Below are positions 44,188-53,713 of a DNA stretch of 56,595 nt, in pieces. Source of the stretch: Prevotella sp. (lineage in GTDB: Bacteria > Bacteroidota > Bacteroidia > Bacteroidales > Bacteroidaceae); contig JAEAMQ010000085.1 of NCBI GenBank assembly GCA_016901395.1, positions 1 through 56,595 of the forward strand. Reading direction: 5' to 3'. Numbering within the stretch: the stretch's first letter is position 1; each line of letters starts with the position of its first letter. The position numbers were made by a program, and so were the translations under genes. The notes under the pieces were generated by a model, which saw nothing but the letters and a program-made list of their open reading frames with translations, was not told where the DNA came from and ran no database searches.

Positions 44188-45381
44188 ATGAGAAACTTAA
44201 AAACTTTAATGTATGCAGCAGGACTTGGAGTTCTGACTTTAGCATCATGCGCCGGTGGCAACAATGCTGCCAACGAGACCGTGTCTGGTTTAAATCCCGC
44301 CAAGTTTGACACTATCCTGAATGGAAAGAAAGTGGAACTGGTGACCATTAAGAACAACAGCGGTATGGAAGTGTGCCTCACCAACTATGGTGGGCGTGTG
44401 GTTTCCATCAGCGTGCCAGACAAGGACGGCAAGCCCACGGACGTGGTTTTAGGTTACGATAATATCAAGCAGTATGCCGATACGCTCAACTCGCCGTCAG
44501 ATTATGGCTCGAGTGTTGGACGATATGCCAACCGAATCAAGAATGCCAAGATTACTGTTGACGGCAAAGAATATAAGCTCCGCGCCAACGATAATGAGAA
44601 CTGTCTCCATGGTGGTGGTAATACGGGATGGTTGAACAAGGTGTATGACATTCAGACAAAGACCGACAGCAGTGTGACTTTCGCCATCGTCGCACCCGAT
44701 GGAGAGAATGGTTTCCCGGGAACCGTGAAGGCCACAGCCACCTATCTGGTGAAGAACGACAACACCCTTGACATCATGTTTGGAGCCACGACCGACAAGG
44801 AGACCGTGGTGAATATGACCAACCACTCCTATTTCAACCTGAACGGTGACCCGTCGAAGGAAGGTGTGGACCAGGTGATGTACATCAATGCCGACAAATT
44901 TACTCCTGCCGATGCCAAATATATCCCGACTGGCGAGATAAAAGATGTGACCGGCACGCCGATGGACTTCCGTAAGCCGCACGCTATCGGTGAGACTATC
45001 GTCGACACTACATTCGATCAGATTAAGAACGCTACGGGCTACGACCACAACTGGTGTCTCAATACCTTCAAGGATGGCAAGGGCGACGACACCCAGGTGG
45101 CTGCATCGCTTTATTCTCCGAAGACCGGAATTCTGCTCGAAGTGTTCACCAATGAGCCGGGTATCCAGGTTTATACCGGCAATTTCCAGGGCACAGGCAT
45201 CGCCTGCAAGCATGGCATCAAATATCCCAAGCACGTAAGCGTGTGCTTTGAGAGCCAGAAATACCCCGACAGCCCCACCAAGATTGCCAACAAGACTAAA
45301 GGCTGGGAACTCTCAAATCCCTTCCTGAAGCCGGGCGAGAAGTATAGTTCTCACCTTGCCTATAAGTTCAGCGTGAAGTAA
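44188..45381 (+). CDS. Aldose 1-epimerase (mutarotase) lipoprotein
   Basis: 397 residues. The N-terminus MRNLKTLMYAAGLGVLTLASC is a lipoprotein signal with lipobox LASC (Cys21). The mature part is a galactose mutarotase-type beta-sandwich: NYGGRVVSI, GSSVGRYANRIKNAKI, LHGGGNTGW with the substrate-binding His, and NMTNHSYFNLNG with the second His; GYDHNW follows near residue 290. It interconverts alpha and beta anomers of sugars such as arabinose or galactose, here probably in the periplasm. It heads the arabinose cluster and is followed after 50 bases by the sugar symporter. The ATG at 44188 is chosen because it gives a clean lipoprotein signal. Confidence 0.92.
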   Translation: MRNLKTLMYAAGLGVLTLASCAGGNNAANETVSGLNPAKFDTILNGKKVELVTIKNNSGMEVCLTNYGGRVVSISVPDKDGKPTDVVLGYDNIKQYADTLNSPSDYGSSVGRYANRIKNAKITVDGKEYKLRANDNENCLHGGGNTGWLNKVYDIQTKTDSSVTFAIVAPDGENGFPGTVKATATYLVKNDNTLDIMFGATTDKETVVNMTNHSYFNLNGDPSKEGVDQVMYINADKFTPADAKYIPTGEIKDVTGTPMDFRKPHAIGETIVDTTFDQIKNATGYDHNWCLNTFKDGKGDDTQVAASLYSPKTGILLEVFTNEPGIQVYTGNFQGTGIACKHGIKYPKHVSVCFESQKYPDSPTKIANKTKGWELSNPFLKPGEKYSSHLAYKFSVK

Positions 45382-45431
45382 CGACCTAAGCATAACCAAA
45401 ACACTAACAAATAAAAATCTATTAGAAAACA

Positions 45432-47183
45432 ATGAATTGGACATCAAATGAATTCCTCTGGCAAGACTGGGCCATCCTCGGCATAGGTCTTGTGGGAGTG
45501 ATTTGGGCCGTGTGGCACGCCATCATGAAGGACAAGAAAGCCTCGGCGGGCGAGAACTCGTCAGACTATCTGTTCGGTAAAGGAGAGCCCTGGTATGTAA
45601 TCGGTATGGCAATCTTCGCTGCCAATATTGGTTCGGAGCACCTCGTAGGTCTCGCCGGAACGGGCGCCAAGGATGGTGTGGGTATGGCACACTGGGAGAT
45701 GCAGGGATGGATGATCCTTATCCTCGGTTGGGTTTTCGTGCCCTTCTATGAACTGCTCATCACCAAACTGGGTAAGATTATCACCATGCCCGACTTCCTG
45801 AAGTTCCGTTACAACAATGCCACAGGCTACGGTCTGTCTATCATCACGCTGGTGGCCTACGTGCTGACCAAGGTGAGTGTGACCGCTTACACGGGTGGTA
45901 TCTTCTTTGAATACCTGTTGGGCCTCAACTTCTGGGTGGGCGCCATCGGTCTGATTGCCGTCACCTGCGTGTTCACGGTGTTCGGTGGTATGAAGGGTGT
46001 GATGACGCTTTCGTCTATCCAGACCCCGATTTTGATCATCGGTTCGTTCCTCGTGCTGTTCCTCGGACTGGCCGCACTCGGCGGTGGAAGCATCGTAGAG
46101 GGCTGGACGGCCATGATGGACAACGCCCGTGCCATGCACGATGGCTATGGCATCAACCACATGTTCCACACCGATCCGGGCGACCCGATGTATAAGGAAT
46201 ATCCCGGTTACGTGGTGTTCCTCGGTGCATCGATCATCGGTTTCTGGTATTGGTGTACCGACCAGCACATCGTTCAGCGTGTGCTTGGCCAGACCAAGGG
46301 TGAGGATCCCGGTAAGGTGATTGCTCGTGCACGTCGTGGTACCATTGCCGCCGGTTTCTTCAAGATACTTCCCTGCTTCATGTTCCTTATCCCCGGAATG
46401 ATTGCAGCTGCTCTCGCTCAGAAGGGTAACGGCTTCGTGATGAACGACACCGACGCTGCTTTCGCACTCATGGTGAAAAACATTCTGCCTGTCGGCGTGA
46501 AGGGTATCGTGACCATCGGTTTCGTATGTGCCCTGGTAGCATCGCTCGCAGCATTCTTTAACAGCTGCGCCACCCTCTTCACAGAGGACTTCTACAAGCC
46601 CATGAAGAAGAACATGAGCGAGGCTCACTACGTGTTTGTAGGTCGTACTGCAACGGTTGTGGTGGTGCTTCTCGGCCTGATCTGGATGCCGGTGATGATG
46701 AGTCTCGGCTCGCTCTACAGCTATCTGCAGGGTATCCAGTCGCTGCTGGCCCCCTCGATGGTGGCCGTGTTCACCCTCGGTATGTTCTCCAAGAAGATCA
46801 CTCCCGCCTCGGGTGCATGGGGTCTGTTTGGTGGTTTCATCGTCGGCATGATTCGTCTGGTGACCAATGTGGCCACCGATACAGGCAAGGCTGCTGTGGA
46901 AAGCATCGATTTCCTCGGCCTTCCCACAGGTTTCTGGGAGAACACCGCATGGTTCTGGCAGACCAACTGGCTCGTATTCGAGTGCTGGCTGCTCGTATTC
47001 ATCATTCTGCTCATGGTGGTCGTGTCGTTCTTTACCAAGGCACCTTCTGCAGAACAAATTGATGCTATCACCTTCACTGGTGACTATAAGAAGACCATCC
47101 GTGAGAGTTTCGGTGTGTGGGACATCCTCGGCACCCTGCTCGTAATTGGACTTTGCGCAGCATTCTACGCATACTTCTGGTAA
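45432..47183 (+). CDS. Sodium/sugar symporter of the SSS family, probable arabinose importer
   Basis: 583-residue inner-membrane transporter of the solute:sodium symporter family, SGLT type. The start (FLWQDWAILGIGLVGVIWAVW), SDYLFGKGEPWYVIGMAIFAANIGSEHLVGLAGTGA split by the typical unwound first helix, FTVFGGMKGVMTLSSIQT and ATLFTEDFYKP are characteristic of SGLT-like proteins. About 14 membrane segments are visible. SGLT relatives import glucose or galactose; the location between a mutarotase and araR-araD-araA-araB makes L-arabinose the likely substrate. A hairpin at 47193 separates it from araR. Confidence 0.93.
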   Translation: MNWTSNEFLWQDWAILGIGLVGVIWAVWHAIMKDKKASAGENSSDYLFGKGEPWYVIGMAIFAANIGSEHLVGLAGTGAKDGVGMAHWEMQGWMILILGWVFVPFYELLITKLGKIITMPDFLKFRYNNATGYGLSIITLVAYVLTKVSVTAYTGGIFFEYLLGLNFWVGAIGLIAVTCVFTVFGGMKGVMTLSSIQTPILIIGSFLVLFLGLAALGGGSIVEGWTAMMDNARAMHDGYGINHMFHTDPGDPMYKEYPGYVVFLGASIIGFWYWCTDQHIVQRVLGQTKGEDPGKVIARARRGTIAAGFFKILPCFMFLIPGMIAAALAQKGNGFVMNDTDAAFALMVKNILPVGVKGIVTIGFVCALVASLAAFFNSCATLFTEDFYKPMKKNMSEAHYVFVGRTATVVVVLLGLIWMPVMMSLGSLYSYLQGIQSLLAPSMVAVFTLGMFSKKITPASGAWGLFGGFIVGMIRLVTNVATDTGKAAVESIDFLGLPTGFWENTAWFWQTNWLVFECWLLVFIILLMVVVSFFTKAPSAEQIDAITFTGDYKKTIRESFGVWDILGTLLVIGLCAAFYAYFW

Positions 47184-47192
47184 AAATCTCAT

Positions 47193-47226
47193 GGGTAGGC
47201 TGCCCCGTTGAGGCGACGGCCTGCCC
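47193..47226 (+). terminator. Hairpin between the symporter and araR
   Basis: GGGTAGGC and GCCTGCCC form the outer stem (one G:T pair) and CCGT/ACGG an inner stem, followed by TTGC rather than a clean T run. It may reduce read-through from transporter to regulator. Confidence 0.5.
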
Positions 47227-47265
47227 TTGCTTTCACATACATCACTCAATCAAACTAACGAAAAG

Positions 47266-47943
47266 ATGACAAACTATTACGGTGAGCATTCCAAAGTGTG
47301 GGTCTCTGTAGACTGTATCGTATTTGGATTTGAAGAAGATAAGCTAAAGTTGCTCATTGGAAAGAGACAGATGGACCCCGGACGCGGAGAATGGTCCCTG
47401 TATGGTGGTTTCGTAGGAGCGGACGAAAGTCTGGAAGACGCAGCCAACAGAGTACTCTTCCAACTTACTGGACTAAAAAAACTCTACATGAAACAAGTGG
47501 GCACTTTTGGTGCTATCGACCGTGACCCGGGAGAGCGTGTGATCTCTGTAGCCTACTGTGCACTCATCAATGTGAAGGACTACGACGATAAACTTCGTGA
47601 GAAATACAATCTGGAGTGGGTGTCGCTGGATGAACTACCTCAACTCTACTCTGACCATAATCAGATGGTGAGGGATGCTATCAAGTTGTTGCGTCGCCGT
47701 ATCAAGACCGAACCGCTGAGCTTCAATCTCCTCCCTGAACTCTTTACGCTGACACAGCTGCAGCATGTGTACGAGGCTATTCTTGACAATGAGATTGACA
47801 AACGCAACTTCCGCAAGCGCATCAAGCAGATAGACATCATCGAAAAGACCAATCTTATCGATAAGCTGACGTCCAAACGAGGTGCAGCTCTCTACCGTTT
47901 TGACCGCAAAGCCTACAACGAGGATCCCTCGTTCAAGCTCTAA
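47266..47943 (+). CDS. araR: AraR-type Nudix transcriptional regulator of arabinose use
   Basis: 225 residues. An N-terminal Nudix fold (about 10-140) is joined to a C-terminal winged-helix domain (about 150-220; ELFTLTQLQHVYEAILDNEIDKRNFRKRI is split by typical turns), the arrangement of NrtR-like regulators. The Nudix box region GGFVGADESLEDAANRVLFQLTGL lacks the catalytic REUXEE glutamates (it reads RVLFQL), so the domain should bind ligand without hydrolysis. Bacteroides AraR is a Nudix-related regulator of arabinose genes that releases DNA when arabinose is bound; position inside this cluster supports the same job. The ATG at 47266 is preferred to 47227, which would add an unconserved tail. 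Confidence 0.88.
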   Translation: MTNYYGEHSKVWVSVDCIVFGFEEDKLKLLIGKRQMDPGRGEWSLYGGFVGADESLEDAANRVLFQLTGLKKLYMKQVGTFGAIDRDPGERVISVAYCALINVKDYDDKLREKYNLEWVSLDELPQLYSDHNQMVRDAIKLLRRRIKTEPLSFNLLPELFTLTQLQHVYEAILDNEIDKRNFRKRIKQIDIIEKTNLIDKLTSKRGAALYRFDRKAYNEDPSFKL

Positions 47944-47946
47944 GTC

Positions 47947-47960
47947 ATATTATATAATAT
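47947..47960 (+). promoter_or_regulatory. AT-only palindrome between araR and araD
   Basis: ATATTATATAATAT is a perfect 14-base palindrome in the 45-base gap before araD. It may be an operator or simply AT-rich sequence. Confidence 0.3.
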
Positions 47961-47988
47961 AATTATCAGATTTAAATCGACAGACACT

Positions 47989-48687
47989 ATGCTCGAAGAA
48001 TTAAAAGAAAAGGTATTTCAGGCTAATCTCGATTTGGTGAGACACGGACTCGTGCTTTTCACCTGGGGCAACGTTTCCGGCATCGACCGCGAAAAGGGAC
48101 TCGTGGTGATCAAGCCCTCCGGAGTAGACTATGATACGATGAAGGCCAGCGATATGGTGGTCGTAGACCTTGAAACAGGTAAGATTGTGGAGGGCGACCT
48201 GAACCCCTCGTCTGACACACCGACCCATCTGGTGCTCTATCGCAACTTTCCTGAGCTTGGCGGCATTGTGCATACGCATTCCACCTATGCCACCGCATGG
48301 GCACAGGCTGGACTCGATATACCCAATATCGGCACCACACACGCCGACTATTTCCATGATTCCATCCCCTGCACAGACAGCATGACCGCTGACCAGATGG
48401 ACGAATATGAGCTTAACACGGGTGTGGTGATTGTGGATAAATTCAAGAAAGACAACATCAATCCGGCGCATACGCCGGGCGTGCTTGTCAAAAATCATGG
48501 TCCTTTCACATGGGGTAAGGACGCTAACGCAGCTGTTTACCATGCTGTGGTGGCTGAACAGGTGGCCAAGATGGCCTTCATCTCCTTCTCAGTCAACCCA
48601 AAGACGACCATGAACCCACTGCTCGTGGAGAAGCATTTCTCCCGCAAGCATGGTCCTAATGCCTATTATGGACAAAAGAAAAAATAA
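47989..48687 (+). CDS. araD: L-ribulose-5-phosphate 4-epimerase
   Basis: 232 residues, the usual length. It converts L-ribulose-5-phosphate to D-xylulose-5-phosphate by retro-aldol cleavage. The class II aldolase fold is clear: [10 protein letters not shown] near residue 25, KPSGVDYD near 44, [11 protein letters not shown] at about 74 with the metal-loop residues, zinc ligands H95 and H97 in [13 protein letters not shown], and the third His in [17 protein letters not shown] region. It is followed by araA after 27 bases and preceded by araR, so it sits at the head of the catabolic set. Confidence 0.95.
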   Translation: MLEELKEKVFQANLDLVRHGLVLFTWGNVSGIDREKGLVVIKPSGVDYDTMKASDMVVVDLETGKIVEGDLNPSSDTPTHLVLYRNFPELGGIVHTHSTYATAWAQAGLDIPNIGTTHADYFHDSIPCTDSMTADQMDEYELNTGVVIVDKFKKDNINPAHTPGVLVKNHGPFTWGKDANAAVYHAVVAEQVAKMAFISFSVNPKTTMNPLLVEKHFSRKHGPNAYYGQKKK

Positions 48688-48714
48688 TAAACTATAACTA
48701 AAAACGTTACAACT

Positions 48715-50259
48715 ATGATTGAAGCATTTAAAGATTACGAGATTTGGTTTGTCACAGGTGCGCAACTTCTCTATGGAGGTGATGCAGTGGTACAGGTTGA
48801 CGGACATTCCAAGGAAATGGTAGAGGGTATGAATAACTCTGGAATCCTCCCCATTAAAGTAGTATATGCAGGAACAGCCAACAGCTCACAGGAGGTGGCC
48901 GACGTGATGTCTCGCGCCAATGTAGATAAGAAATGTGCCGGCGTTATCTGCTGGATGCATACGTTCTCTCCCGCCAAGATGTGGATTAAGGGCATGCAGA
49001 TTCTCCGCAAGCCGCTGCTCCATTTCCATACCCAGTACAACGAGAAGATTCCTTACGACACAATCGATATGGACTTCATGAACCTCAACCAGAGTGCTCA
49101 TGGTGACCGCGAGTTCGCACACATCCTCTCTCGTCTGCGTAAACCACGCAAGACCGTTATCGGTTACTGGAAGGACGAGAAGACACTGAAGCACATTGCC
49201 GTATGGGAGCGTGTGTGCGCTGGTGTTGCCGACGCTCAGGATTGTCTCATCATCCGCTTTGGCGATCAGATGAACAATGTGGCTGTGACCGACGGTGACA
49301 AGGTGGCTTTCGAGCAGGTATTGGGTTATCACGTGGACTATGTACAGTTCTCTACGGTGCTCCAGTATTTCGACCAGGTGAAAGATGCCGATGTAGATGC
49401 CCTCGTTCATGATGTTTACTTCAAGGAATATGCCGTTGCCGACGAGTTGAAAGACGAGAAGAGCGAAGGCTACAAGAAGATTTGGAACGCTGCCAAGGCA
49501 GAGATTACCCTGCGTGCCGTGCTGAAGGCTTACGGTGCCAAGGGCTTCACCACCAACTTTGACGACCTCGGCGACGTGAATGTAGAGGAGACCGGTCATG
49601 GATTCGACCAGATTCCGGGTCTCGCCTCACAGCGTCTGATGCACGATGGCTACGGCTTCGGTGCTGAAGGTGACTGGAAAGACGCAGCTCTTTACCGCAC
49701 AACATGGTTTATGAGTCAGGGTCTTGAGGGTGGAACATCCTTCCTTGAGGACTACACGCTGAACTTCGACGGTGAGAATACCTCTATCCTGGAGTCTCAC
49801 ATGTTGGAAATCAACCCCGACATCGCAGAGGAGAAGCCCCGCCTGGAGGTACACTTCCTCGGCATTGGTGTGCGTAAGACTCCTACCGCCCGACTGGTAT
49901 TCACCGCCAAGCAGGGTCATGGTATCGCCGCAACAGTAGTGGATATGGGCAACCGTTTCCGTCTGATTGCCAACGATGTGAACCTCATCAAGAGCCAGCC
50001 GCTGCCCAAACTCCCCGTGGCATCTGCCCTGTGGATTCCCGAACCCAGCTTCGAGGTGGGTGTAGGATGCTGGATGAACGCCGGCGGTACACACCATTCC
50101 TGCTTCAGCATGGCCCTGACCGACGAGTATTGGCAGGACTTCGCAGAGATCGCAGACATGGAGGCTTGCATCATCAACAAGGATACCAAGTACGATCAGT
50201 TCTGCAAGGAACTCCGCTGGAACGAGATGTACTACATGCTTAACAAGGCACTGAAGTAA
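48715..50259 (+). CDS. araA: L-arabinose isomerase
   Basis: 514 residues, slightly longer than E. coli AraA. It isomerises L-arabinose to L-ribulose with Mn(II). The metal and catalytic residues are all present: E318 in GFGAEGDWK, E345 in FLEDYT, H362 in LESHMLE and H460 in GGTHHS. The N-terminal EIWFVTGAQLLYG motif and CWMHTFSPAKMWI are also typical. It lies between araD and araB, with an unusually long hairpin between it and araB (50278-50358) that may set different expression levels. Confidence 0.97.
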   Translation: MIEAFKDYEIWFVTGAQLLYGGDAVVQVDGHSKEMVEGMNNSGILPIKVVYAGTANSSQEVADVMSRANVDKKCAGVICWMHTFSPAKMWIKGMQILRKPLLHFHTQYNEKIPYDTIDMDFMNLNQSAHGDREFAHILSRLRKPRKTVIGYWKDEKTLKHIAVWERVCAGVADAQDCLIIRFGDQMNNVAVTDGDKVAFEQVLGYHVDYVQFSTVLQYFDQVKDADVDALVHDVYFKEYAVADELKDEKSEGYKKIWNAAKAEITLRAVLKAYGAKGFTTNFDDLGDVNVEETGHGFDQIPGLASQRLMHDGYGFGAEGDWKDAALYRTTWFMSQGLEGGTSFLEDYTLNFDGENTSILESHMLEINPDIAEEKPRLEVHFLGIGVRKTPTARLVFTAKQGHGIAATVVDMGNRFRLIANDVNLIKSQPLPKLPVASALWIPEPSFEVGVGCWMNAGGTHHSCFSMALTDEYWQDFAEIADMEACIINKDTKYDQFCKELRWNEMYYMLNKALK

Positions 50260-50277
50260 TTCAATTAGCATATTGTC

Positions 50278-50358
50278 AAGGAGTTATATGGAGTTAGGAG
50301 GATGGGCACGATGGAATGTTATCGTGTGCCCGCCCTCTCAGCTCCATCATAACTCCTT
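50278..50358 (+). repeat. Long inverted repeat (hairpin) between araA and araB
   Basis: AAGGAGTTAT at 50278 pairs with ATAACTCCTT at 50349-50358, followed inward by GGAG/CTCC, GGAGG/CCTC-type and GGGCACGAT/ATCGTGTGCCC pairs to an eight-base loop. Nearly the whole 81 bases can fold into one stem with small bulges. It starts 19 bases after the araA stop and is followed by a T-rich stretch, so it could act as terminator, attenuator or RNA-processing site. Confidence 0.8.
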
Positions 50359-50421
50359 CTTTGCTTTTCCGTCATCTCCCCATCTTATTTCTATTCACTA
50401 CCTAACTTTAAAGTTATCAAC

Positions 50422-52020
50422 ATGGACGCAAAATCAACCATAGAGGCCGGCAAGGCAATATTGGGCATCGAGTTTGGCTCTACCCGCATCAAAGCCGTGC
50501 TCATCGACCAGGAAAACAACCCCATTGCCCAAGGAAGTCATACTTGGGAAAACCAACTTGTGGATGGTCTCTGGACCTACAGCATCGACAATATCTGGGC
50601 AGGACTCCAGGATTGCTATACCCATCTGCGTGAGGATGTCAAGGCACAGTATGGCGTGGAGATCGAGAAGCTCGCGTCAATCGGTATCAGTGCGATGATG
50701 CACGGATACATGGCTTTCAACGACAAGCAGGAAATCCTCGTGCCGTTCCGCACTTGGCGCAACACCAATACAGGCAAAGCCGCCGAAGCACTCTCTGCGC
50801 TTTTCAACTTCAACGTACCCCTTCGCTGGAGCATCTCGCATCTCTATCAGTGCATTCTCGAAGACAACGCCCACGTGCAGGACATCGAATTCCTCACCAC
50901 GCTGGCCGGATATATCCACTGGCAGCTCACCGGCGAGAAGGTGTTGGGTATCGGCGATGCTTCGGGTATGATCCCCATTGACCCAGAAACCAAGAACTAC
51001 GATGCCACGATGGTGGAGAAATTCGACAAACTCGTGGCCCCGAAGGGTTACGGATGGAAGCTCACTGACATCCTTCCCAAGGTGTTGGTGGCTGGCGAGA
51101 ACGCTGGAACACTGACTGCCGAAGGTGCCAAGAGACTCGACCTCTCGGGCCATCTGCAGGCCGGAACGCCCTGTTGTCCTCCCGAAGGCGATGCCGGAAC
51201 GGGCATGGCAGCTACCAATGCCGTGAAGCAGCGCACCGGAAACGTGTCGGCCGGAACATCTTCTTTCTCCATGATCGTGCTGGAAAAGAACCTGTCGAAG
51301 CCCTACAAGATGATCGATATCGTCACTACGCCCGACGGAAGTCCTGTTGCCATGGTACACTGCAACAACTGCACGTCGGAGATCAACGCCTGGGTGAACA
51401 TCTTCAAACAGTTTGAAGAACTCATGGGCATCAAGGTAGACATGAACGAACTCTATACCAAGCTTTTCCAAACCTCACTCGACGGCGATGCCGACTGTGG
51501 CGGACTGCTCTCCTACAACTATGTTTCGGGTGAGCCTGTAACCGAGCTTGAAGACGGCCGCCCATTGTTCCTGCGTGCCGCCAACGACAATTTCAGCCTC
51601 GCCAACTTCATGCGTACTCAGATGTATGCAGCCATTGGCGTGCTGAAAATCGGCAACGACGTGCTGTTCAAAGAGGAGAAAGTCAACGTCGACCGTATCA
51701 CCGGCCACGGCGGATACTTCACCACGAAGGGTGTGGGACAGCGTTTCCTTGCCGCCGCACTGAACTCTCCCATCTCTGTAATGGAAACCGCCGGTGAGGG
51801 TGGAGCATGGGGTATCGCGCTCCTCGCATCCTATCTGGTGAACAAATCGGCCGGACAGGACCTCGCCGCATTCCTCGACGAGAAGGTGTTTGCTGGCAAC
51901 ACGGGCACCGAGGTGAAACCCACCGCTGAGGAAGTAGCCGGTTTTGACGCTTACATTGAGAGCTACAAGAAGGGTCTCGCCATCGAGAAGGCTGCTGTAG
52001 CTTATAAGGATGCTCACTAA
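50422..52020 (+). CDS. araB: L-ribulokinase of the FGGY carbohydrate kinase family
   Basis: 532 residues. It phosphorylates L-ribulose to L-ribulose-5-phosphate. The first actin-like domain begins [15 protein letters not shown] with the phosphate-binding loop; the second has [26 protein letters not shown] and [20 protein letters not shown] split across the adenosine-binding region, and [12 protein letters not shown]. It is closer to the xylulokinase-like kinase used by Bacteroides for ribulose than to enterobacterial AraB, so assignment as ribulokinase rests partly on the araD-araA context. The GH51 gene follows after only 13 bases. Confidence 0.88.
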   Translation: MDAKSTIEAGKAILGIEFGSTRIKAVLIDQENNPIAQGSHTWENQLVDGLWTYSIDNIWAGLQDCYTHLREDVKAQYGVEIEKLASIGISAMMHGYMAFNDKQEILVPFRTWRNTNTGKAAEALSALFNFNVPLRWSISHLYQCILEDNAHVQDIEFLTTLAGYIHWQLTGEKVLGIGDASGMIPIDPETKNYDATMVEKFDKLVAPKGYGWKLTDILPKVLVAGENAGTLTAEGAKRLDLSGHLQAGTPCCPPEGDAGTGMAATNAVKQRTGNVSAGTSSFSMIVLEKNLSKPYKMIDIVTTPDGSPVAMVHCNNCTSEINAWVNIFKQFEELMGIKVDMNELYTKLFQTSLDGDADCGGLLSYNYVSGEPVTELEDGRPLFLRAANDNFSLANFMRTQMYAAIGVLKIGNDVLFKEEKVNVDRITGHGGYFTTKGVGQRFLAAALNSPISVMETAGEGGAWGIALLASYLVNKSAGQDLAAFLDEKVFAGNTGTEVKPTAEEVAGFDAYIESYKKGLAIEKAAVAYKDAH

Positions 52021-52033
52021 ACACTGTGCTGAT

Positions 52034-53605
52034 ATGAAGAATCTCATCACCTCTCTCCTCTTGTCGGCGGCATGCACACTGCCGGCAATGGGACAAGACG
52101 CTACGGCGACCATTCATGTCAACCAGGGCACCAACCGCATTCCCAAGGAGATTTACGGTCAGTTTGCCGAGCACCTCGGCACCTGTATCTACGGCGGATT
52201 GTGGGTTGGGCCAGAGTCATCCATCCCCAACACCCAGGGCTATCGCAACGATGTGCTGCAGGCTTTGAAAGATCTGAAGGTGCCTGTGCTGCGTTGGCCG
52301 GGCGGCTGCTTTGCCGATGAATACCACTGGATGGACGGCATCGGACCACGCGACAAGCGTCCCAAGATGCAAAACAACAACTGGGGAGGAACCATCGAGG
52401 ACAATTCCTTTGGTACACACGAGTTTCTGAACCTCTGCGAACTGCTTGGCGCTGAGCCTTATATCAGTGGCAACGTGGGCAGCGGAACCGTTGAGGAACT
52501 GGCCAAATGGGTGGAATATATGACCAGCGACGGCGAAACGCCGATGGCCAAGCTGCGCCGACAGAACGGCCGCGAGAAGTCGTGGAACGTGAAATATCTC
52601 GGCGTGGGCAACGAAAGCTGGGGTTGCGGCGGTAACATGAGGCCCGAATATTATGCCGACCTCTACCGTCGATACTCAGTTTACTGCCGCAATTATGACA
52701 ACCACAAACTCTATAAGATTGCTTCGGGAGCCAGTGATTACGATTATAACTGGACCAAAGTACTTATGGATAACGTAGGCGACCGCATGAACGGACTCTC
52801 CCTCCACTACTATACCGTGAAGGGATGGAATGGTTCTAAGGGTGCTTCTTCCAAGTTTGACAATCAGGAATACTACTGGACCATCGGCAAATGTCTCCAG
52901 ATAGAGGATGTCATCAAGAAACACTGTGACATCATGGATCAGAAGGATCCGCAGAAAAAGGTGGCCCTTCTCGTTGATGAATGGGGCACCTGGTGGGACG
53001 AAGAACCGGGCACCATACCCGGACATCTCTACCAGCAGAATACCATGCGTGATGCAATGGTGGCAGCTCTGTCGCTCAATGTGTTCCAACGTCATACCGA
53101 TCGCATCAAGATGGCCAATATTGCACAGATTGTCAACGTGTTGCAGAGTATGATACTTACCGACACCAAGGGCACGGGGCACATGGTACTCACCCCCACT
53201 TACTACGTGTTCCAGATGTATCGTGACTTCCAGGATGCCACATATCTGCCTATGGATGTCAAGACTGACTCTATCACTGTGGAGGGCGGACACATGTATC
53301 GCATGGTCGATGGCAAGATACCAGCTGTCTCTGTTTCTGCTGCCAAGAAGGACGATGGAGCTGTGGTGGTGGCTTTGGCCAACACAAGTCTTGATAAACA
53401 GCAGACTGTAGAGTTATCACTTGATGGCGCAACCGCCAAGACAGCTACCGGACGAATCCTTACCAGCAAGAAAATCGACGACTATAACGATTTCGATCAT
53501 CCCGAGGTAATCAAGACTACCGACTTCAAAGACATCAAATTGAAGAAGAACTCGGTGAGGGTTACACTTCCTGCCAAGTCGATTGTCGTAATTAATCTGA
53601 GGTAA
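52034..53605 (+). CDS. GH51 alpha-L-arabinofuranosidase, exported
   Basis: 523 residues with a signal peptide of about 20 ([18 protein letters not shown]). The (beta/alpha)8 barrel has [32 protein letters not shown], the acid/base GNESWGCGG (E194) and the nucleophile VDEWGTWWD (E316); a C-terminal beta-sandwich follows from about 390. GH51 enzymes release alpha-L-arabinofuranose from arabinan and arabinoxylan oligosaccharides. It is almost joined to araB, so hydrolysis and catabolism are co-expressed. The ATG at 52034 gives the signal peptide; an upstream in-frame start at 52010 would overlap araB. Confidence 0.95.
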   Translation: MKNLITSLLLSAACTLPAMGQDATATIHVNQGTNRIPKEIYGQFAEHLGTCIYGGLWVGPESSIPNTQGYRNDVLQALKDLKVPVLRWPGGCFADEYHWMDGIGPRDKRPKMQNNNWGGTIEDNSFGTHEFLNLCELLGAEPYISGNVGSGTVEELAKWVEYMTSDGETPMAKLRRQNGREKSWNVKYLGVGNESWGCGGNMRPEYYADLYRRYSVYCRNYDNHKLYKIASGASDYDYNWTKVLMDNVGDRMNGLSLHYYTVKGWNGSKGASSKFDNQEYYWTIGKCLQIEDVIKKHCDIMDQKDPQKKVALLVDEWGTWWDEEPGTIPGHLYQQNTMRDAMVAALSLNVFQRHTDRIKMANIAQIVNVLQSMILTDTKGTGHMVLTPTYYVFQMYRDFQDATYLPMDVKTDSITVEGGHMYRMVDGKIPAVSVSAAKKDDGAVVVALANTSLDKQQTVELSLDGATAKTATGRILTSKKIDDYNDFDHPEVIKTTDFKDIKLKKNSVRVTLPAKSIVVINLR

Positions 53606-53713
53606 AATGCATGAGGATCGTTTCCTCTCAAGTCCCTTCCGGGCATCGTGCAGATATATGCAGAGGCCTGAAAGAAGCAATCATACAAGTAATTTCAATT
53701 CAACATTATAACA

